A DNA stretch of 64,000 bases from Anderseniella sp963759095 (lineage in GTDB: Bacteria > Pseudomonadota > Alphaproteobacteria > Rhizobiales > Aestuariivirgaceae). Positions 1-8,312 of this stretch are shown piece after piece. A program made the translations under genes and the position numbers. Where the stretch lies: positions 1-64,000 of the forward strand of contig CAVWYF010000011.1 of the NCBI GenBank assembly GCA_963759095.1, given 5' to 3'. The notes beneath the pieces are model-generated. The model searched no databases. It was given only the letters and a program-made list of their open reading frames with translations, and was not told where the DNA came from. How positions within the stretch are numbered: position 1 is the stretch's first letter; each line of letters begins with the position of its first letter.

Positions 1-29
1 AGCCCCACTTGATTGGTCCGGTTTGAATG

Positions 30-845
30 TTAGTTCATGGGCGGCCTTTGTTGCAATGGGATGATGGCTTCGGGAGTTGGAGGCCGGTATCCGAGGGAGC
101 TGTGGGGCCGCTTGGTGTTATAGTGGCGACGCCATTGTTCGATGACGATCTGGGCTTCCTTGAGGGTGTAGAAGATCTCCCCGTTGAGCAGTTCGTCCCT
201 GAATCGGGCATTGAAGCTCTCCACATATCCGTTCTCCCAAGGTGATCCTGGTTCGATGTAGGCTGTCTGGGCGCCTACGGCTGCGATCCAGTTGCGAACC
301 GCCTCAGCAATGAACTCTGGACCGTTGTCTGAGCGGATGTAAGCGGGAACACCGCGCAGAATGAACAGGTCGGTGAGGACGTCAATCACATCGACAGAGT
401 TGAGCTTTCGCTTCACACGAATGGCCAGACACTCCCGGCCAAACTCATCCAACACATTCAAGGTTCGGAACGCCCGTCCATCATCGGTTCGGTGATGCAC
501 GAAGTCGTAGGACCAGACGTGGTTTACATACTCAGCTCGCAGCCGCATGCAGGACCCGTCATTGAGCCACAGACGGCCCTTCTTCGGTTGCTTTGCCGGG
601 ACCTTCAGCCCCTCACGATGCCACAGGCGTTCCACACGCTTGTCATTCACCTGCCAGCCCGCATCACGCAGCAGCGCTGCAACACGGCGGTAGCCATATC
701 GACCATACTGCCGTGCCAGCTCGATCATATCAGCGACAAGGCGCTCTTCATCTTCTCTGCCCCTGGGCACGTGGCGCTGTGTAGTGCGGTGTTGACCAAG
801 TACGCGGCAGGCACGGCGTTCAGAGACACCCAACCTGCCACGCAC
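30..845 (-). CDS. IS3-family transposase OrfB (DDE integrase domain)
   Basis: Catalytic half of the IS3 transposase, carrying an HTH_21-type N-terminal part (RRACRVLGQHRTTQR) and an rve integrase core. DDE residues can be placed in SYDFVHHRTDDGR (first Asp), RSDNGPEF (second Asp) and WENGYVESFNARFRDELL (Glu). The C-terminus HYNTKRPHSSLGYRPP is characteristic of the family. The reading frame extends upstream of the first ATG to about 893 (KLLSPARRRKCIDQV), which shows it is normally made as an OrfAB fusion by -1 frameshifting at the GGGGAAAC stretch near the end of orfA, rather than from its own start. It appears intact. Confidence 0.92.
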   Translation of the reverse strand: MRGRLGVSERRACRVLGQHRTTQRHVPRGREDEERLVADMIELARQYGRYGYRRVAALLRDAGWQVNDKRVERLWHREGLKVPAKQPKKGRLWLNDGSCMRLRAEYVNHVWSYDFVHHRTDDGRAFRTLNVLDEFGRECLAIRVKRKLNSVDVIDVLTDLFILRGVPAYIRSDNGPEFIAEAVRNWIAAVGAQTAYIEPGSPWENGYVESFNARFRDELLNGEIFYTLKEAQIVIEQWRRHYNTKRPHSSLGYRPPTPEAIIPLQQRPPMN

Positions 846-877
846 CTGATCAATGCACTTGCGGCGACGTGCGGGGC

Positions 878-1156
878 TTAGAAGTTTCCCCTTGCAGCTT
901 CCGAGAGGATCTGCTTATCGATGGTCAGATCAGCCACAGCCTTGCGCAGCTGTTCATTTTCCTTCTGGAGTTTCTTCAACTGCTTCAACTGATCAGTTCC
1001 CATGCCGCCATATTGCTTACGCCAGCGGTAATAGGTTTGCTCTGTGATACTCACCTGGCGGATTGCATCAACACGGACCATCCCCTGTCCGACAAGCACA
1101 TCAACTTGACGCAGCTTCGAGACTATCTCTTCGGGTTTGTGACGTTTCGTAGCCAT
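878..1156 (-). CDS. IS3-family transposase OrfA (HTH)
   Basis: A 92-aa DNA-binding subunit of the IS3 element. It has an HTH_Tnp_1 motif (KHKPEEIVSKLRQ followed by TYYRWRKQYGGM) and then a leucine-rich coiled coil (QLKQLKKLQKENEQLRKAV) used for multimerisation in this family. I chose the ATG at 1156 because a strong AGGAGG lies seven bases upstream; an in-frame longer start at 1180 would run into the terminal repeat. Its 3' end overlaps the OrfB frame and contains the probable -1 slippage site. Confidence 0.9.
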   Translation of the reverse strand: MATKRHKPEEIVSKLRQVDVLVGQGMVRVDAIRQVSITEQTYYRWRKQYGGMGTDQLKQLKKLQKENEQLRKAVADLTIDKQILSEAARGNF

Positions 1157-1205
1157 TTTCAGTCCTCCTTCTACTAACATTTAGGATGGACCAATTCAGT
1201 GGGGG

Positions 1206-1409
1206 AAGATCACCGATACGGGGGATCACTGCGTCATATTTGGGAAGTTTCTGATCGTTGTAATAAATCTCAGGTCTATGCGAAGCAATGTTCATATAAC
1301 AACGCAGCGTATTGATGATATCAAGCTCATGGCCACGCGCTTCGGCGGCCTCCTTGATACGCTTGTGCGAGTATAGGTTGGCATTTCTCGCCATCATCGC
1401 AATCTTCAT
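1206..1409 (-). pseudogene. rimK: rimK 5' fragment, truncated by IS
   Basis: The first about 66 codons match the N-terminus of RimK-type ATP-grasp ligases, which add glutamate to ribosomal protein S6 or related targets. The recognisable stretch is MKIAMMARNANLYSHKRI followed by DTLRCYMNIASHRPEI-like sequence and DAVIPRIG. A normal RimK has about 300 residues; here the match stops at RIG where the IS3 terminal repeat begins, and the frame then runs into the element. The start has an AAGGAGAAGACC ribosome site. It follows the RimK-associated zinc protease by 58 bp, the usual partner arrangement. The ATP-grasp domain may remain beyond position 1, but the gene is interrupted. Confidence 0.85.
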
Positions 1410-1467
1410 GGTCTTCTCCTTTGTTGAAAGAAATTACCCCTGTAGACGGGCGAGACTTGCTCCAGGG

Positions 1468-1956
1468 CTAGTCGTCCGCGGTTTTGACTGCAGATGGCTT
1501 GATGAGAGGTCGACCCATAATAAAAGATGACCTCGGATTGATCAGCACGCCCCGCGAATGAACTGCAGTACGCCCCAAGATCAGATCGAATTCCATTTTT
1601 TTTCGATCGGCGAGCGATACATCAATTTTCCAGCGGTGGCGACCAAGCAGAAGCGTTGTGCGGATGATTAGGCGGCGTTCAGGCACACCGCCTGTATTCT
1701 TAATGTCACGTTCATCAATCACTTGAGCTTCAAGCAAATAGTCAGGTGCCGGTCCGTGTGCCGGGAGCTTGAAACGGACCCATTTCTCACCAGCTTGCTC
1801 GAACTGTTCCTGTTCCTCGGCATGCAGTGCAGAGGTGCGTGCTCCGGTATCAATCTTTGCGCGCATCTCTTCTATGTTGAAGTCGGGTAGCCCAACCAAC
1901 TCGCGCCAGCCCACAACATCGCCCAATCGTTGCGAGCACTTCTTTTGTTTTGCCAT
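1468..1956 (-). CDS. RimK-associated retropepsin-like zinc protease (COG4067)
   Basis: A 162-aa member of the putative ATP-dependent zinc protease/RimB family (COG4067). It shows the aspartyl-protease-like motif AKIDTGARTSALHA near residue 40, a conserved central VDERDIKNT-like segment and the C-terminal LGRTAVHSRGVLINP block typical of the family. These proteins are regularly encoded next to rimK and are thought to act on glutamylated substrates; that role is inferred from the family. The ATG at 1956 is used; a GTG at 1962 overlaps the stop of the upstream gene, so translational coupling is likely either way. Its rimK partner downstream is broken by an IS. Confidence 0.85.
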   Translation of the reverse strand: MAKQKKCSQRLGDVVGWRELVGLPDFNIEEMRAKIDTGARTSALHAEEQEQFEQAGEKWVRFKLPAHGPAPDYLLEAQVIDERDIKNTGGVPERRLIIRTTLLLGRHRWKIDVSLADRKKMEFDLILGRTAVHSRGVLINPRSSFIMGRPLIKPSAVKTADD

Positions 1957-1958
1957 TT

Positions 1959-2237
1959 TCACAGCAAATCTTCATTCGCGCGGCGATAGTTCACGAACGC
2001 ATTTGCCCTCATCACGACATAAAAACTGTCCATGTCGATAAGGACAAAACCGCGCTCCAAAAGTGCACGTCCAAGGGCTTGGATATCGTCCTCATATAGG
2101 CGCTGCCGTCGTACCAATTCCCGCATGAGCTTTGCTGGTATTCGATAACGTCCAGATTTCTTTCCACCGAACTCTACATCGTAAAATTCAGCAAGGCGAT
2201 CAGCTGCGTTTGATATGTTTTCTGATTCATAAAACAT
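1959..2237 (-). CDS. Small hypothetical protein, coupled to the zinc protease
   Basis: A 92-aa protein I do not recognise. It is charged and probably helical, with an Arg-rich middle (LMRELVRRQRLYEDD) and a tail ending in FVNYRRANEDLL. The ATG at 2237 is preferred over an upstream TTG at 2258, although neither has a clear Shine-Dalgarno site. Its stop overlaps the first possible start of the zinc protease gene, so it seems to be the first gene of a (hypothetical)-(protease)-rimK operon. A very AT-rich segment lies just upstream. Confidence 0.6.
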   Translation of the reverse strand: MFYESENISNAADRLAEFYDVEFGGKKSGRYRIPAKLMRELVRRQRLYEDDIQALGRALLERGFVLIDMDSFYVVMRANAFVNYRRANEDLL

Positions 2238-2295
2238 ATTCAATATATATAAAGACAACTATATTTTGTCTATAGGTAAAATAAATTATTTTATA
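2238..2295 (-). promoter_or_regulatory. AT-rich promoter region with AGACAA/TTGTCT dyad
   Basis: This stretch is almost pure A/T and carries a short inverted repeat, AGACAA at 2253-2258 and TTGTCT at 2266-2271, with a TATATT spacer. It lies directly upstream of the zinc-protease/rimK operon. A promoter with an operator is the likely reading; the regulator is unknown. Confidence 0.4.
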
Positions 2296-2397
2296 TGATT
2301 GTTGCGGGCTTCCAAATCGTACTCCTCAACATCTACCCGGAAACAAATTTGTCCCGTTCATGTTCGGATTTGAAACCAGATTTCTGCAGTGAATACT

Positions 2398-2620
2398 CAG
2401 GGTTCGAAACGGAAGTCCCAAGGGGGCACGGCCTCGGTCATCCACCAGACTGTCATCCATGCAGCAACCGCAGCGACAGCTAAGGCAGCCTGCGAAAGGT
2501 TGACCGGCAGCGGTAGCGCCAAAATGACACCTGCGAGAATCGGCCCCACAACAAGCGCATCTTTCTTGATTATTTTTTGACGTCGAGCATACGTTTCGCA
2601 GCTTATTGTGCATGGAGTTT
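2398..2620 (-). pseudogene. Remnant of a DASS/SLC13-type anion:Na+ symporter
   Basis: In the minus-strand frame ending at the TGA at 2398-2400, the translation contains VVGPILAGVILALPLPVNLS and then AVAAWMTVWWMTEAVP. This is the signature first hairpin of the divalent anion:sodium symporter (CitT/SLC13) family, where WWxTEA(I/V)P is strongly conserved. The match breaks straight after TEAVP and a stop follows nine codons later. There is no good in-frame ATG upstream. About 60 residues of a normal 450-500-residue carrier survive, so this is a decayed fragment. Confidence 0.55.
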
Positions 2621-2675
2621 GAGCAAGTCTTAAGACAATAAAGGGAACCCATTTAGAAATTCGTCGGATTCTAGC

Positions 2676-3053
2676 TCACGAATAGCCCCTGGCGGTTGTT
2701 GCCAGTAGTCTGAGTAGCGCCGCGAGTAGAGCAAGAGCCGGCGTCGGCCCTCTCCCCAACCCGATTAACTCGTCATCGTCGCCCATTGCGCCTTCTCTAA
2801 GGATGCAGGTCCAGCGGCCATCAGGTTCGTGCGCATGACCCTGAAGCTTGATTGACCAGTTCGGAAAGTTTAGGTTTATCAAATGGAGTGCCACCTCCGT
2901 TGACTCGGTCGGACCGTATTCGAGCCTCGTCAATCCGGCGTCGTTTGGAAAGGTAGATTTCATCCATTCGAGAACCGCAGCAGTCAAGTCTGGATCAGAC
3001 CCCACTGCGATTTCAATCTTTTCCACCAAGACATGTAGCTGTTCGGAGTTCAT
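2676..3053 (-). CDS. Small protein with phage ABA-sandwich-like domain
   Basis: A 125-aa soluble protein. The pattern of a central NWSIKLQGHAHEPDGRWTCI segment and a C-terminal PTPALALLAALLRLLA helix resembles the phage ABA-sandwich domain found in small phage and mobile-element proteins; this is a visual match only. The ATG at 3053 is chosen because GGGGAGAA sits just upstream; an ATG at 3080 has no such site. It stands alone, between a decayed transporter and the permease operon. Function unknown. Confidence 0.55.
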   Translation of the reverse strand: MNSEQLHVLVEKIEIAVGSDPDLTAAVLEWMKSTFPNDAGLTRLEYGPTESTEVALHLINLNFPNWSIKLQGHAHEPDGRWTCILREGAMGDDDELIGLGRGPTPALALLAALLRLLATTARGYS

Positions 3054-3344
3054 AGATTCTCCCCAGTACAAGTGGGACAACTCTCCCGACTAGAGTTCCC
3101 AACAACCTGAACCGAAAACTGCGAGGTTCCGGGCAAATAAGTGTATCAAATCAAACTCGGTCACTCTTTGATGGAGGTCAACGCGAAACATGGCCCCTCT
3201 CTGGTCGTCTTTCACCCCGATTTTCGGTTTCGTGTTCGTGGTGGGTGAGACAGCACCGTGATCTAGCACATAGCCTAGGGGCTGCCTCTGTAAATACTTA
3301 GTAAGCATACGTTGCGACATGAAACAATGAACGGAACCACTTAC
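3054..3344. other. Intergenic stretch, no supported gene
   Basis: About 290 bases between the small protein and the APC permease. A 76-codon minus-strand frame (3090-3320) exists but has no ribosome-binding site and no recognisable sequence, so I do not call it. No clear terminator was seen. Confidence 0.5.
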
Positions 3345-4589
3345 TTACAAAAACCCCAACAGGAGTAGTAACAGGCTACTTAAGAAGCCCAATCCTGGCA
3401 CCCAAATCGGAACCTGGAAGATATCGTCTGGTGTATGATCATCAGACAATTTCAAGCGCAGGAGAGCCAGATTTACAATCATGAAAACGATCAGAACAAT
3501 GCGGGATGTACTCTCTGCAAGCTCAGTAATGGGAAAGAAAAGGGCAAAGCCCAGTATAATGACCACAACCAGGGCTGTGGTCGCTAGGGGAGTTCCTGTT
3601 ACGGGGTGAACATAGGTGAGTTTTTTCGGCAAGCTGCCCTGAGAGGCCAATCCATAAAGGACGCGTGATGCCATAATCATCTGTATGAGTACGCCATTGA
3701 TGGTTGCGATAAACGCCACGATTGTGAAAGCTCCACGGATGCGAGCCCCAGCATTTTCGAAAACAAGGGCCAAGGGGGCCGCGGAAGCGCTGAGTGAGCT
3801 CATGGGCACAACTAAGCTGACGACTGAAACGACGGCCAAATAAAGCATGGTGGCGATGACCAGTGTCAAAATGACTGCCCTAGGCAGGTTTTTGCGCGGA
3901 TTTTTCACCTCCTCTGCAACGTTGGCAATGTCTTCAAAACCAACGAACGCGAAGAATGCCAACAGCCCTGCGGACGCAATGCCCGTCCACGCACTGAGTT
4001 CAAACGGTGGTACAAGGCGCCCTATGTCGCTTAGCAAATCCGGCTTAAGCATAAAGCCGTAGCCAACAACAAAGAGCAGGCCAATAATTTCAATTACTGT
4101 GAAAACCGCCGCGATAGCGACTGACTCAAGAATGCCCCAAGCGGCAACTAGCCCAAGTGACACGATGATGAGCGCCGTTAGCGTCGTATGTGAAAGGGGA
4201 ACGAGTTGTCCGATATAGGCAGCAGCACCAATCGATATCACCGCTGATGAGACGACGCCGGACGTTGCCACCATCAGGCCGACAATAAGTGCCAGCACGC
4301 CCGATTTCAGGCCGTTCCTGACATAGGCAGCCTCACCGGCACTAACGGGGTACCGGGTGCCAAACTCTGAGTATGAAAATCCGGTGAACGCTACTACCAT
4401 CGCAGCAAGCAAGAATGAAATAGGGGCAAAGAAACCTGCCTTTGCAGCAGTAATGCCGACAAGCACGTAAATCCCAGCACCGACCGTAACGCCGAGACCA
4501 TAGAGTGTCAGAAGCGGTAAAGTCAGGCGCCGCTTGAGCGCCCCCTCTTGGTCGCCATCGTGTTGTGCTTCTTTAATTGTGACAGTCAC
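3345..4589 (-). CDS. APC-superfamily amino-acid permease
   Basis: A 414-aa inner-membrane transporter with about twelve hydrophobic segments. The first helix carries the unwound glycine motif of APC transporters (YGLGVTVGAGIYVLVG), and GFEDIANVAEEVKNP after the sixth segment is the conserved APC loop. The overall pattern is closest to cationic or broad-range amino-acid permeases of the YfnA/CAT type. Length is slightly short for the group (usually 430-480) and it ends right after the last helix. A GTG at 4589 with GAGGGG seven bases upstream is preferred; the longest frame would begin at a TTG at 4610. It follows the uspE-like gene by 17 bp and is probably co-transcribed. The substrate is not determined. 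Confidence 0.85.
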   Translation of the reverse strand: MTVTIKEAQHDGDQEGALKRRLTLPLLTLYGLGVTVGAGIYVLVGITAAKAGFFAPISFLLAAMVVAFTGFSYSEFGTRYPVSAGEAAYVRNGLKSGVLALIVGLMVATSGVVSSAVISIGAAAYIGQLVPLSHTTLTALIIVSLGLVAAWGILESVAIAAVFTVIEIIGLLFVVGYGFMLKPDLLSDIGRLVPPFELSAWTGIASAGLLAFFAFVGFEDIANVAEEVKNPRKNLPRAVILTLVIATMLYLAVVSVVSLVVPMSSLSASAAPLALVFENAGARIRGAFTIVAFIATINGVLIQMIMASRVLYGLASQGSLPKKLTYVHPVTGTPLATTALVVVIILGFALFFPITELAESTSRIVLIVFMIVNLALLRLKLSDDHTPDDIFQVPIWVPGLGFLSSLLLLLLGFL

Positions 4590-4606
4590 TAGTGAGCCCC
4601 TCTGGA

Positions 4607-5590
4607 TCAATCATCTAGTGTCACATTAGACACAAAATCAGGTGGCTTTACCGCCAGCACAGAACAGGTGACCTTATCCAGTATTTTTTCTGCGGTGTTC
4701 CCCATCACGAGGCCTGAAATCCCCGTTCGTGCAACTGTCCCCATGATAACCAGATCAGACTGAATTTCGGAGATCAATTTCGGAATTTCCTTGTCTGGCC
4801 CGCCGTGGCGCAAGTGAGTATGCAACTTGATTGATTTGAAGACATCGGCTCCTACCCATTTTGAAGCTTTAGTCATGAGCCGCTTCAACCAATTGGTATG
4901 TTCGCGTTTGACAGAACTCACATAGGCTGCAATCTCTTTCTCGGGCAAGTTAGCTCTCGCTCGGGCGTATGTTGACAAGAACGGTGGATACCAAGCGTGT
5001 CCCACGTGTAGCTCGGCGTTGCTGTCGGCACACAATGAGAACGCCAACTCAAGTATTTGCTTGTTGAGGGCGTCTTCGGCCTGTTCATCATCAACCTTGC
5101 CCCCACCATAAGCTTCGAACGCCGCATCGACTGCAGCGAGCACATGGTCAAATGCGCCGTAAGCTTCCCCCTTTGAGAGCCACACAGGACAAGGGCACTG
5201 CGCCAACAACCTCATATCCACACGGCCCAGGAGACGATCTATCAGACCGCTTGGGCCTATTGGCTTAATGACCAGATCGTAGCCATGGCGCAAGACTTCG
5301 CGGACAATCTGAATATGTGGCTTGCCAGTAAGAACCTTTGTCTTAAGGTTGCCATTTGGAGCAACTGCGCGCGCTAACTCTTCAAGTTGCTCTTCTGTTT
5401 TTTTCAGCCAACGAGACTGCAGCAGCACTGCTGTGCTAGAGGTAAACATTATTGGCGGCAGTTCAATAACACTGATGACGTCAATCTGACCCCTGTTTCT
5501 TTTTGCCAAATCAACGGCAAGCTTCAAGGTTGCGGTTGCGACATCTGCCCCCTCTTCATGGACATAAAGGATCTTCTTGAACCGTTGCAT
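4607..5590 (-). CDS. UspE-like tandem universal stress protein
   Basis: A 327-aa protein with two USP domains (about 1-150 and 160-320). The second domain ends with GTVARTGISGLVMGNTAEKI and CSVLAVKPP, the pattern of enterobacterial UspE, which lacks the strict ATP-binding motif of UspA/MJ0577. UspE proteins are cytoplasmic and help survival under starvation, redox or oxygen stress; this role is inferred from the family. Start at 5590 has GGGAGG close upstream. It is paralogous over its whole length to the gene at 7277-8260. A FNR/FixK-type box lies about 105 bp upstream of the start, and the APC permease follows in the same direction. Confidence 0.88.
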   Translation of the reverse strand: MQRFKKILYVHEEGADVATATLKLAVDLAKRNRGQIDVISVIELPPIMFTSSTAVLLQSRWLKKTEEQLEELARAVAPNGNLKTKVLTGKPHIQIVREVLRHGYDLVIKPIGPSGLIDRLLGRVDMRLLAQCPCPVWLSKGEAYGAFDHVLAAVDAAFEAYGGGKVDDEQAEDALNKQILELAFSLCADSNAELHVGHAWYPPFLSTYARARANLPEKEIAAYVSSVKREHTNWLKRLMTKASKWVGADVFKSIKLHTHLRHGGPDKEIPKLISEIQSDLVIMGTVARTGISGLVMGNTAEKILDKVTCSVLAVKPPDFVSNVTLDD

Positions 5591-5693
5591 CTTGAACCTC
5601 CCTAAACTCTCTCAGAATCGCAGGAAAGCGAATTGATCGAACGTGCTATGCGCAGATAGACGATAGGCACATAGAGGCATGGGGATAATGATC

Positions 5694-5707
5694 TTGATCA
5701 ACGTCAA
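5694..5707. promoter_or_regulatory. FNR/FixK-type box upstream of the uspE-like gene
   Basis: TTGATCAACGTCAA fits the TTGAT-N4-(A/G)TCAA consensus of Crp/Fnr-family regulators (FNR, FixK, DNR). It lies in the 300-bp non-coding stretch 5591-5888, about 105 bases before the uspE-like start codon. I see nothing else in that stretch except possible debris of the IS remnant that follows. Confidence 0.6.
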
Positions 5708-5888
5708 ACTAGGCTTGGCATTTCAATCGAAGCTTGTGCCTGGTAACGGCGCCTCGGCAATGTCCACCTGATGAGGTTAGAATACAAGTCAACCGAAGGT
5801 CAGTGCGACTGCCGCTTCTGGCACACTGGTCTTCCTCTGTTTTCATGGACACCTAGATTAAAGCGCTATTGGCGCTGGGAGGTGTTTT

Positions 5889-6089
5889 ATGACGAAGCCG
5901 AAGCGATACAAGCGTTCCAGTTCCGAGTTCAAACGCGAGGCGATTATGCGTGCGAGTGATGAAGGAATGACGGACAAGGCGGTGTGTAATGAACTGAGCG
6001 TAACAGGCTATGCCCAACCACCAAAGGTCGGGTACGACGGACGGTCACGTATATATCTACCATGCGCCAGATCAATGACGGCATATTAG
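5889..6089 (+). pseudogene. Remnant of an IS3-type transposase OrfA
   Basis: The first 38 residues (MTKPKRYKRSSSEFKREAIM and the following DEGMTDKAVCNELSV) match the N-terminal HTH of IS3-family OrfA proteins. After that the sequence no longer resembles a transposase and the frame ends within 30 codons. No OrfB follows. A truncated, non-functional leftover of an element different from the IS at the window start. Confidence 0.65.
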
Positions 6090-6151
6090 AACAATCCTAG
6101 CTTTCAGTTTGAAAAAGGTCGTTTTAGCACAATCATCAAACTAGGTTTTCC

Positions 6152-7111
6152 ATGACATTAGCTTATCTACTTGGCGGATTACTGCTGTTGTTTGTCGGTG
6201 GAGAGGCCTTGTTGAGAGGCGCCGTCGCACTTGGAAAACACCTTGGGTTTCCGCCATTTGTCATCGGTATGGTAATTGTTGGTTTCGGAACATCGGTGCC
6301 GGAGCTTGTTGTGAGTCTTGAGGCAACACTTCGCGGCGCATCTTCAATGGCCGTCGGAAATATTATCGGCAGCAACATCTCCAACATCCTTCTTATTCTG
6401 CCTATTGCTGCACTGATCCGCCCCATTGGCAAACCTGCCAGATTGATGGTGCCTGACGGGTTCGTTCTGCTGGGTGTTAGTCTGGTGGTTGTACTGGTTG
6501 GCTTGCAGGATCAGATCCCCGCATGGCAAGGATTGACCATGGTGGCGCTTCTGTTCTCATTGGTTTTGATAGAATATCTGCGTGCCCGAAAAGAAACTGC
6601 ACTCCGACGCATTCTGACTCAGTCGATCCTTTTGCCAGAAGAAGTGCCACATCGTCCCTTGGTTGCACTTCTTCTCGTTTGCACAGGCATTGCCGTTATA
6701 TTGTATGGTGCAGACCTCCTTGTGGAGGGGGCGACACGTACGGCCCGTCTATTGGGCGTTTCCGAGGGGCTCATTGGATTGACCATCATTGCCGTGGGAA
6801 CTTCTCTGCCCGAACTGGCAAGCTCAATCGTCGCGTCCCGGCGCGGTCATTCGGAATTATCTTATGGCAACATTGTTGGGAGCAATCTATTCAATTTGCT
6901 TGGCGTCCTCGGTGCGGCTATTCTTGCAGGTCCGGTACATTTTCCCAGAACAATGCTTATTGCTGACGGACCAGTCATGATTGGCGTGACTGCCTTGATG
7001 TTGTTTTTCCTATCCACGGGTCGGGGATTATCGCGTCCCGAAGCGACATGGATGCTGGTTGCGTATGTTTCATATATTGGCCTGCGTTTCACTTATGGTT
7101 TGTATGCATGA
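6152..7111 (+). CDS. Calcium/sodium antiporter (CaCA family, YrbG-like)
   Basis: A 319-aa inner-membrane cation exchanger with the expected ten or so hydrophobic segments and an internal duplication. The two alpha-repeat motifs are clear: GFGTSVPELVVSLEA with GNIIGSNISNILLI in the first half and AVGTSLPELASSIVA with GNIVGSNLFNLLG in the second. The conserved Glu in each PEL carries the cation in this family. Such proteins exchange Na+ (or H+) for Ca2+; the ion is inferred. It converges on the uspE-like paralogue at 7277. The ribosome site is weak (CTAGG). Confidence 0.92.
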   Translation: MTLAYLLGGLLLLFVGGEALLRGAVALGKHLGFPPFVIGMVIVGFGTSVPELVVSLEATLRGASSMAVGNIIGSNISNILLILPIAALIRPIGKPARLMVPDGFVLLGVSLVVVLVGLQDQIPAWQGLTMVALLFSLVLIEYLRARKETALRRILTQSILLPEEVPHRPLVALLLVCTGIAVILYGADLLVEGATRTARLLGVSEGLIGLTIIAVGTSLPELASSIVASRRGHSELSYGNIVGSNLFNLLGVLGAAILAGPVHFPRTMLIADGPVMIGVTALMLFFLSTGRGLSRPEATWMLVAYVSYIGLRFTYGLYA

Positions 7112-7276
7112 TCGCAAATACTTTTTGTCCGGCTCACCTGAACCCGCTATGTGATTGCCACTGTTGACGGCCCTGTGTTGCGCTCATTTCTGCAAAGCCT
7201 GTTTTAGAGTTGGTTAACGGCAGCGGAGCGCCCATAACCGCTGCCGCTGTCCGCATCGCAGGAAGCGGTAGTGCAA

Positions 7277-8260
7277 TCAATCATTCAAGGTCACACTGGA
7301 GACAAACCCGGAGGGCTTCACTGCCAGTACAGAACAAGTCACCTGGTCAAGTATTGATTCAGCGGTATTTCCAATCACCAAACCAGGAATTCCAGTTCTC
7401 GCGACAGTTCCCATGATTAGGAGGTCAATTTTGAACTCAGGAATCAGTTTAGGGATCTCCGTACCAGCATCACCTTGCCGCAAGTGAGTGCTTAATTTGA
7501 CCTTTGCCGCAACATCTTTCCCTACCCATTGGGTTGCCCGTTTCTTGAGTCTTTTCAGCCAATTCGTGTGTTCACGCTCCACCGTATGGACATAGGAGTC
7601 TATTTCTTTTTTCGGAATGTTTGCTCGAGCCCGACTGTACATCGACAAGAACGGAGGATACCAGGCGTGACCGATATGCAACCAAGCCTTGCTATCTGCA
7701 GCCAAGGAAAACGCCAGCTCAAGTATTTGTTGGTTCAGTGCGTCCTCGGCTTCCTCAGTGTCTGCTTTACCTCCTCCAAAAGCCTCAAATTCAGCATCCA
7801 CCGCTGCCAGTATCTGATCAAACGCCCCATACTTTTCGCCTTTTGACAACCAAACCGGACAAGGACAATGGCGTAGTAGTCGCATATCCAAACGGCCAAA
7901 AAGTTGGTTCAAAAATCCACTGGGGCCAACTGGTTTGATGACCAGGTCGTAGTCATGGCGCAACACTTCCCGGACTGTTTGGATATGCGGTTTGCCTTCA
8001 ATCAACTTGGTTTTGAGTTTGCGGTCAGGACTGGCTGATTGTGCCAGTTCGTTGAGTGCCTGTTCCAATTCTTTGAGCCAACGTGACCGCAGCTGCAGTG
8101 AGAGATTGGGGACGAAAACCGCGGGAGGTGGTTCAAGCGCAGTGATGAGGTCAACCTGACCATCATTCCGTTTGGCCAGATCCAGAGCAAGACCGAGCGT
8201 CTCTTCTGCTACCTCCGAGGTCTCATCATGCACATATAGTATTTTTTTAAAGCGTCTCAT
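7277..8260 (-). CDS. UspE-like tandem universal stress protein (paralogue)
   Basis: A 327-aa protein, collinear with the product of 4607-5590 and differing mainly by conservative substitutions, so the two arose by duplication. Two USP domains; the second ends with GTVARTGIPGLVIGNTAESI and CSVLAVKPSG as in UspE. The ATG at 8260 is chosen because GGAGGT lies four bases upstream and it aligns with the paralogue start; an upstream start at 8278 is less likely. It lies 52 bp downstream of a third usp gene in the same direction, so the FNR-type box at 9217 may control both. Confidence 0.88.
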   Translation of the reverse strand: MRRFKKILYVHDETSEVAEETLGLALDLAKRNDGQVDLITALEPPPAVFVPNLSLQLRSRWLKELEQALNELAQSASPDRKLKTKLIEGKPHIQTVREVLRHDYDLVIKPVGPSGFLNQLFGRLDMRLLRHCPCPVWLSKGEKYGAFDQILAAVDAEFEAFGGGKADTEEAEDALNQQILELAFSLAADSKAWLHIGHAWYPPFLSMYSRARANIPKKEIDSYVHTVEREHTNWLKRLKKRATQWVGKDVAAKVKLSTHLRQGDAGTEIPKLIPEFKIDLLIMGTVARTGIPGLVIGNTAESILDQVTCSVLAVKPSGFVSSVTLND

Positions 8261-8312
8261 TCGTACCTCCAAACACAACTGCGCATCGGCTAAACTCGAA
8301 ATCCAGTACCGT

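Larger units (their letters stand above)
3..1205 (-). mobile_element. IS3-family (IS407-like) insertion sequence
   Basis: A complete two-ORF IS3-type element read leftward. Imperfect terminal inverted repeats are visible at 3-33 and 1174-1205; both end in CTAACATT on the inner side and share a GGTCC core near the outer end. orfA and orfB overlap in different frames, as expected for the family. The right end lies directly against a rimK fragment, so the element interrupts that gene. The left flank is outside the window, so a target duplication cannot be checked. Confidence 0.9.

Noticed and set aside
2326..2652. Cys-rich 108-codon minus-strand frame
   Set aside because: It is an out-of-frame reading of the decayed SLC13 remnant, whose own frame gives the meaningful motif.
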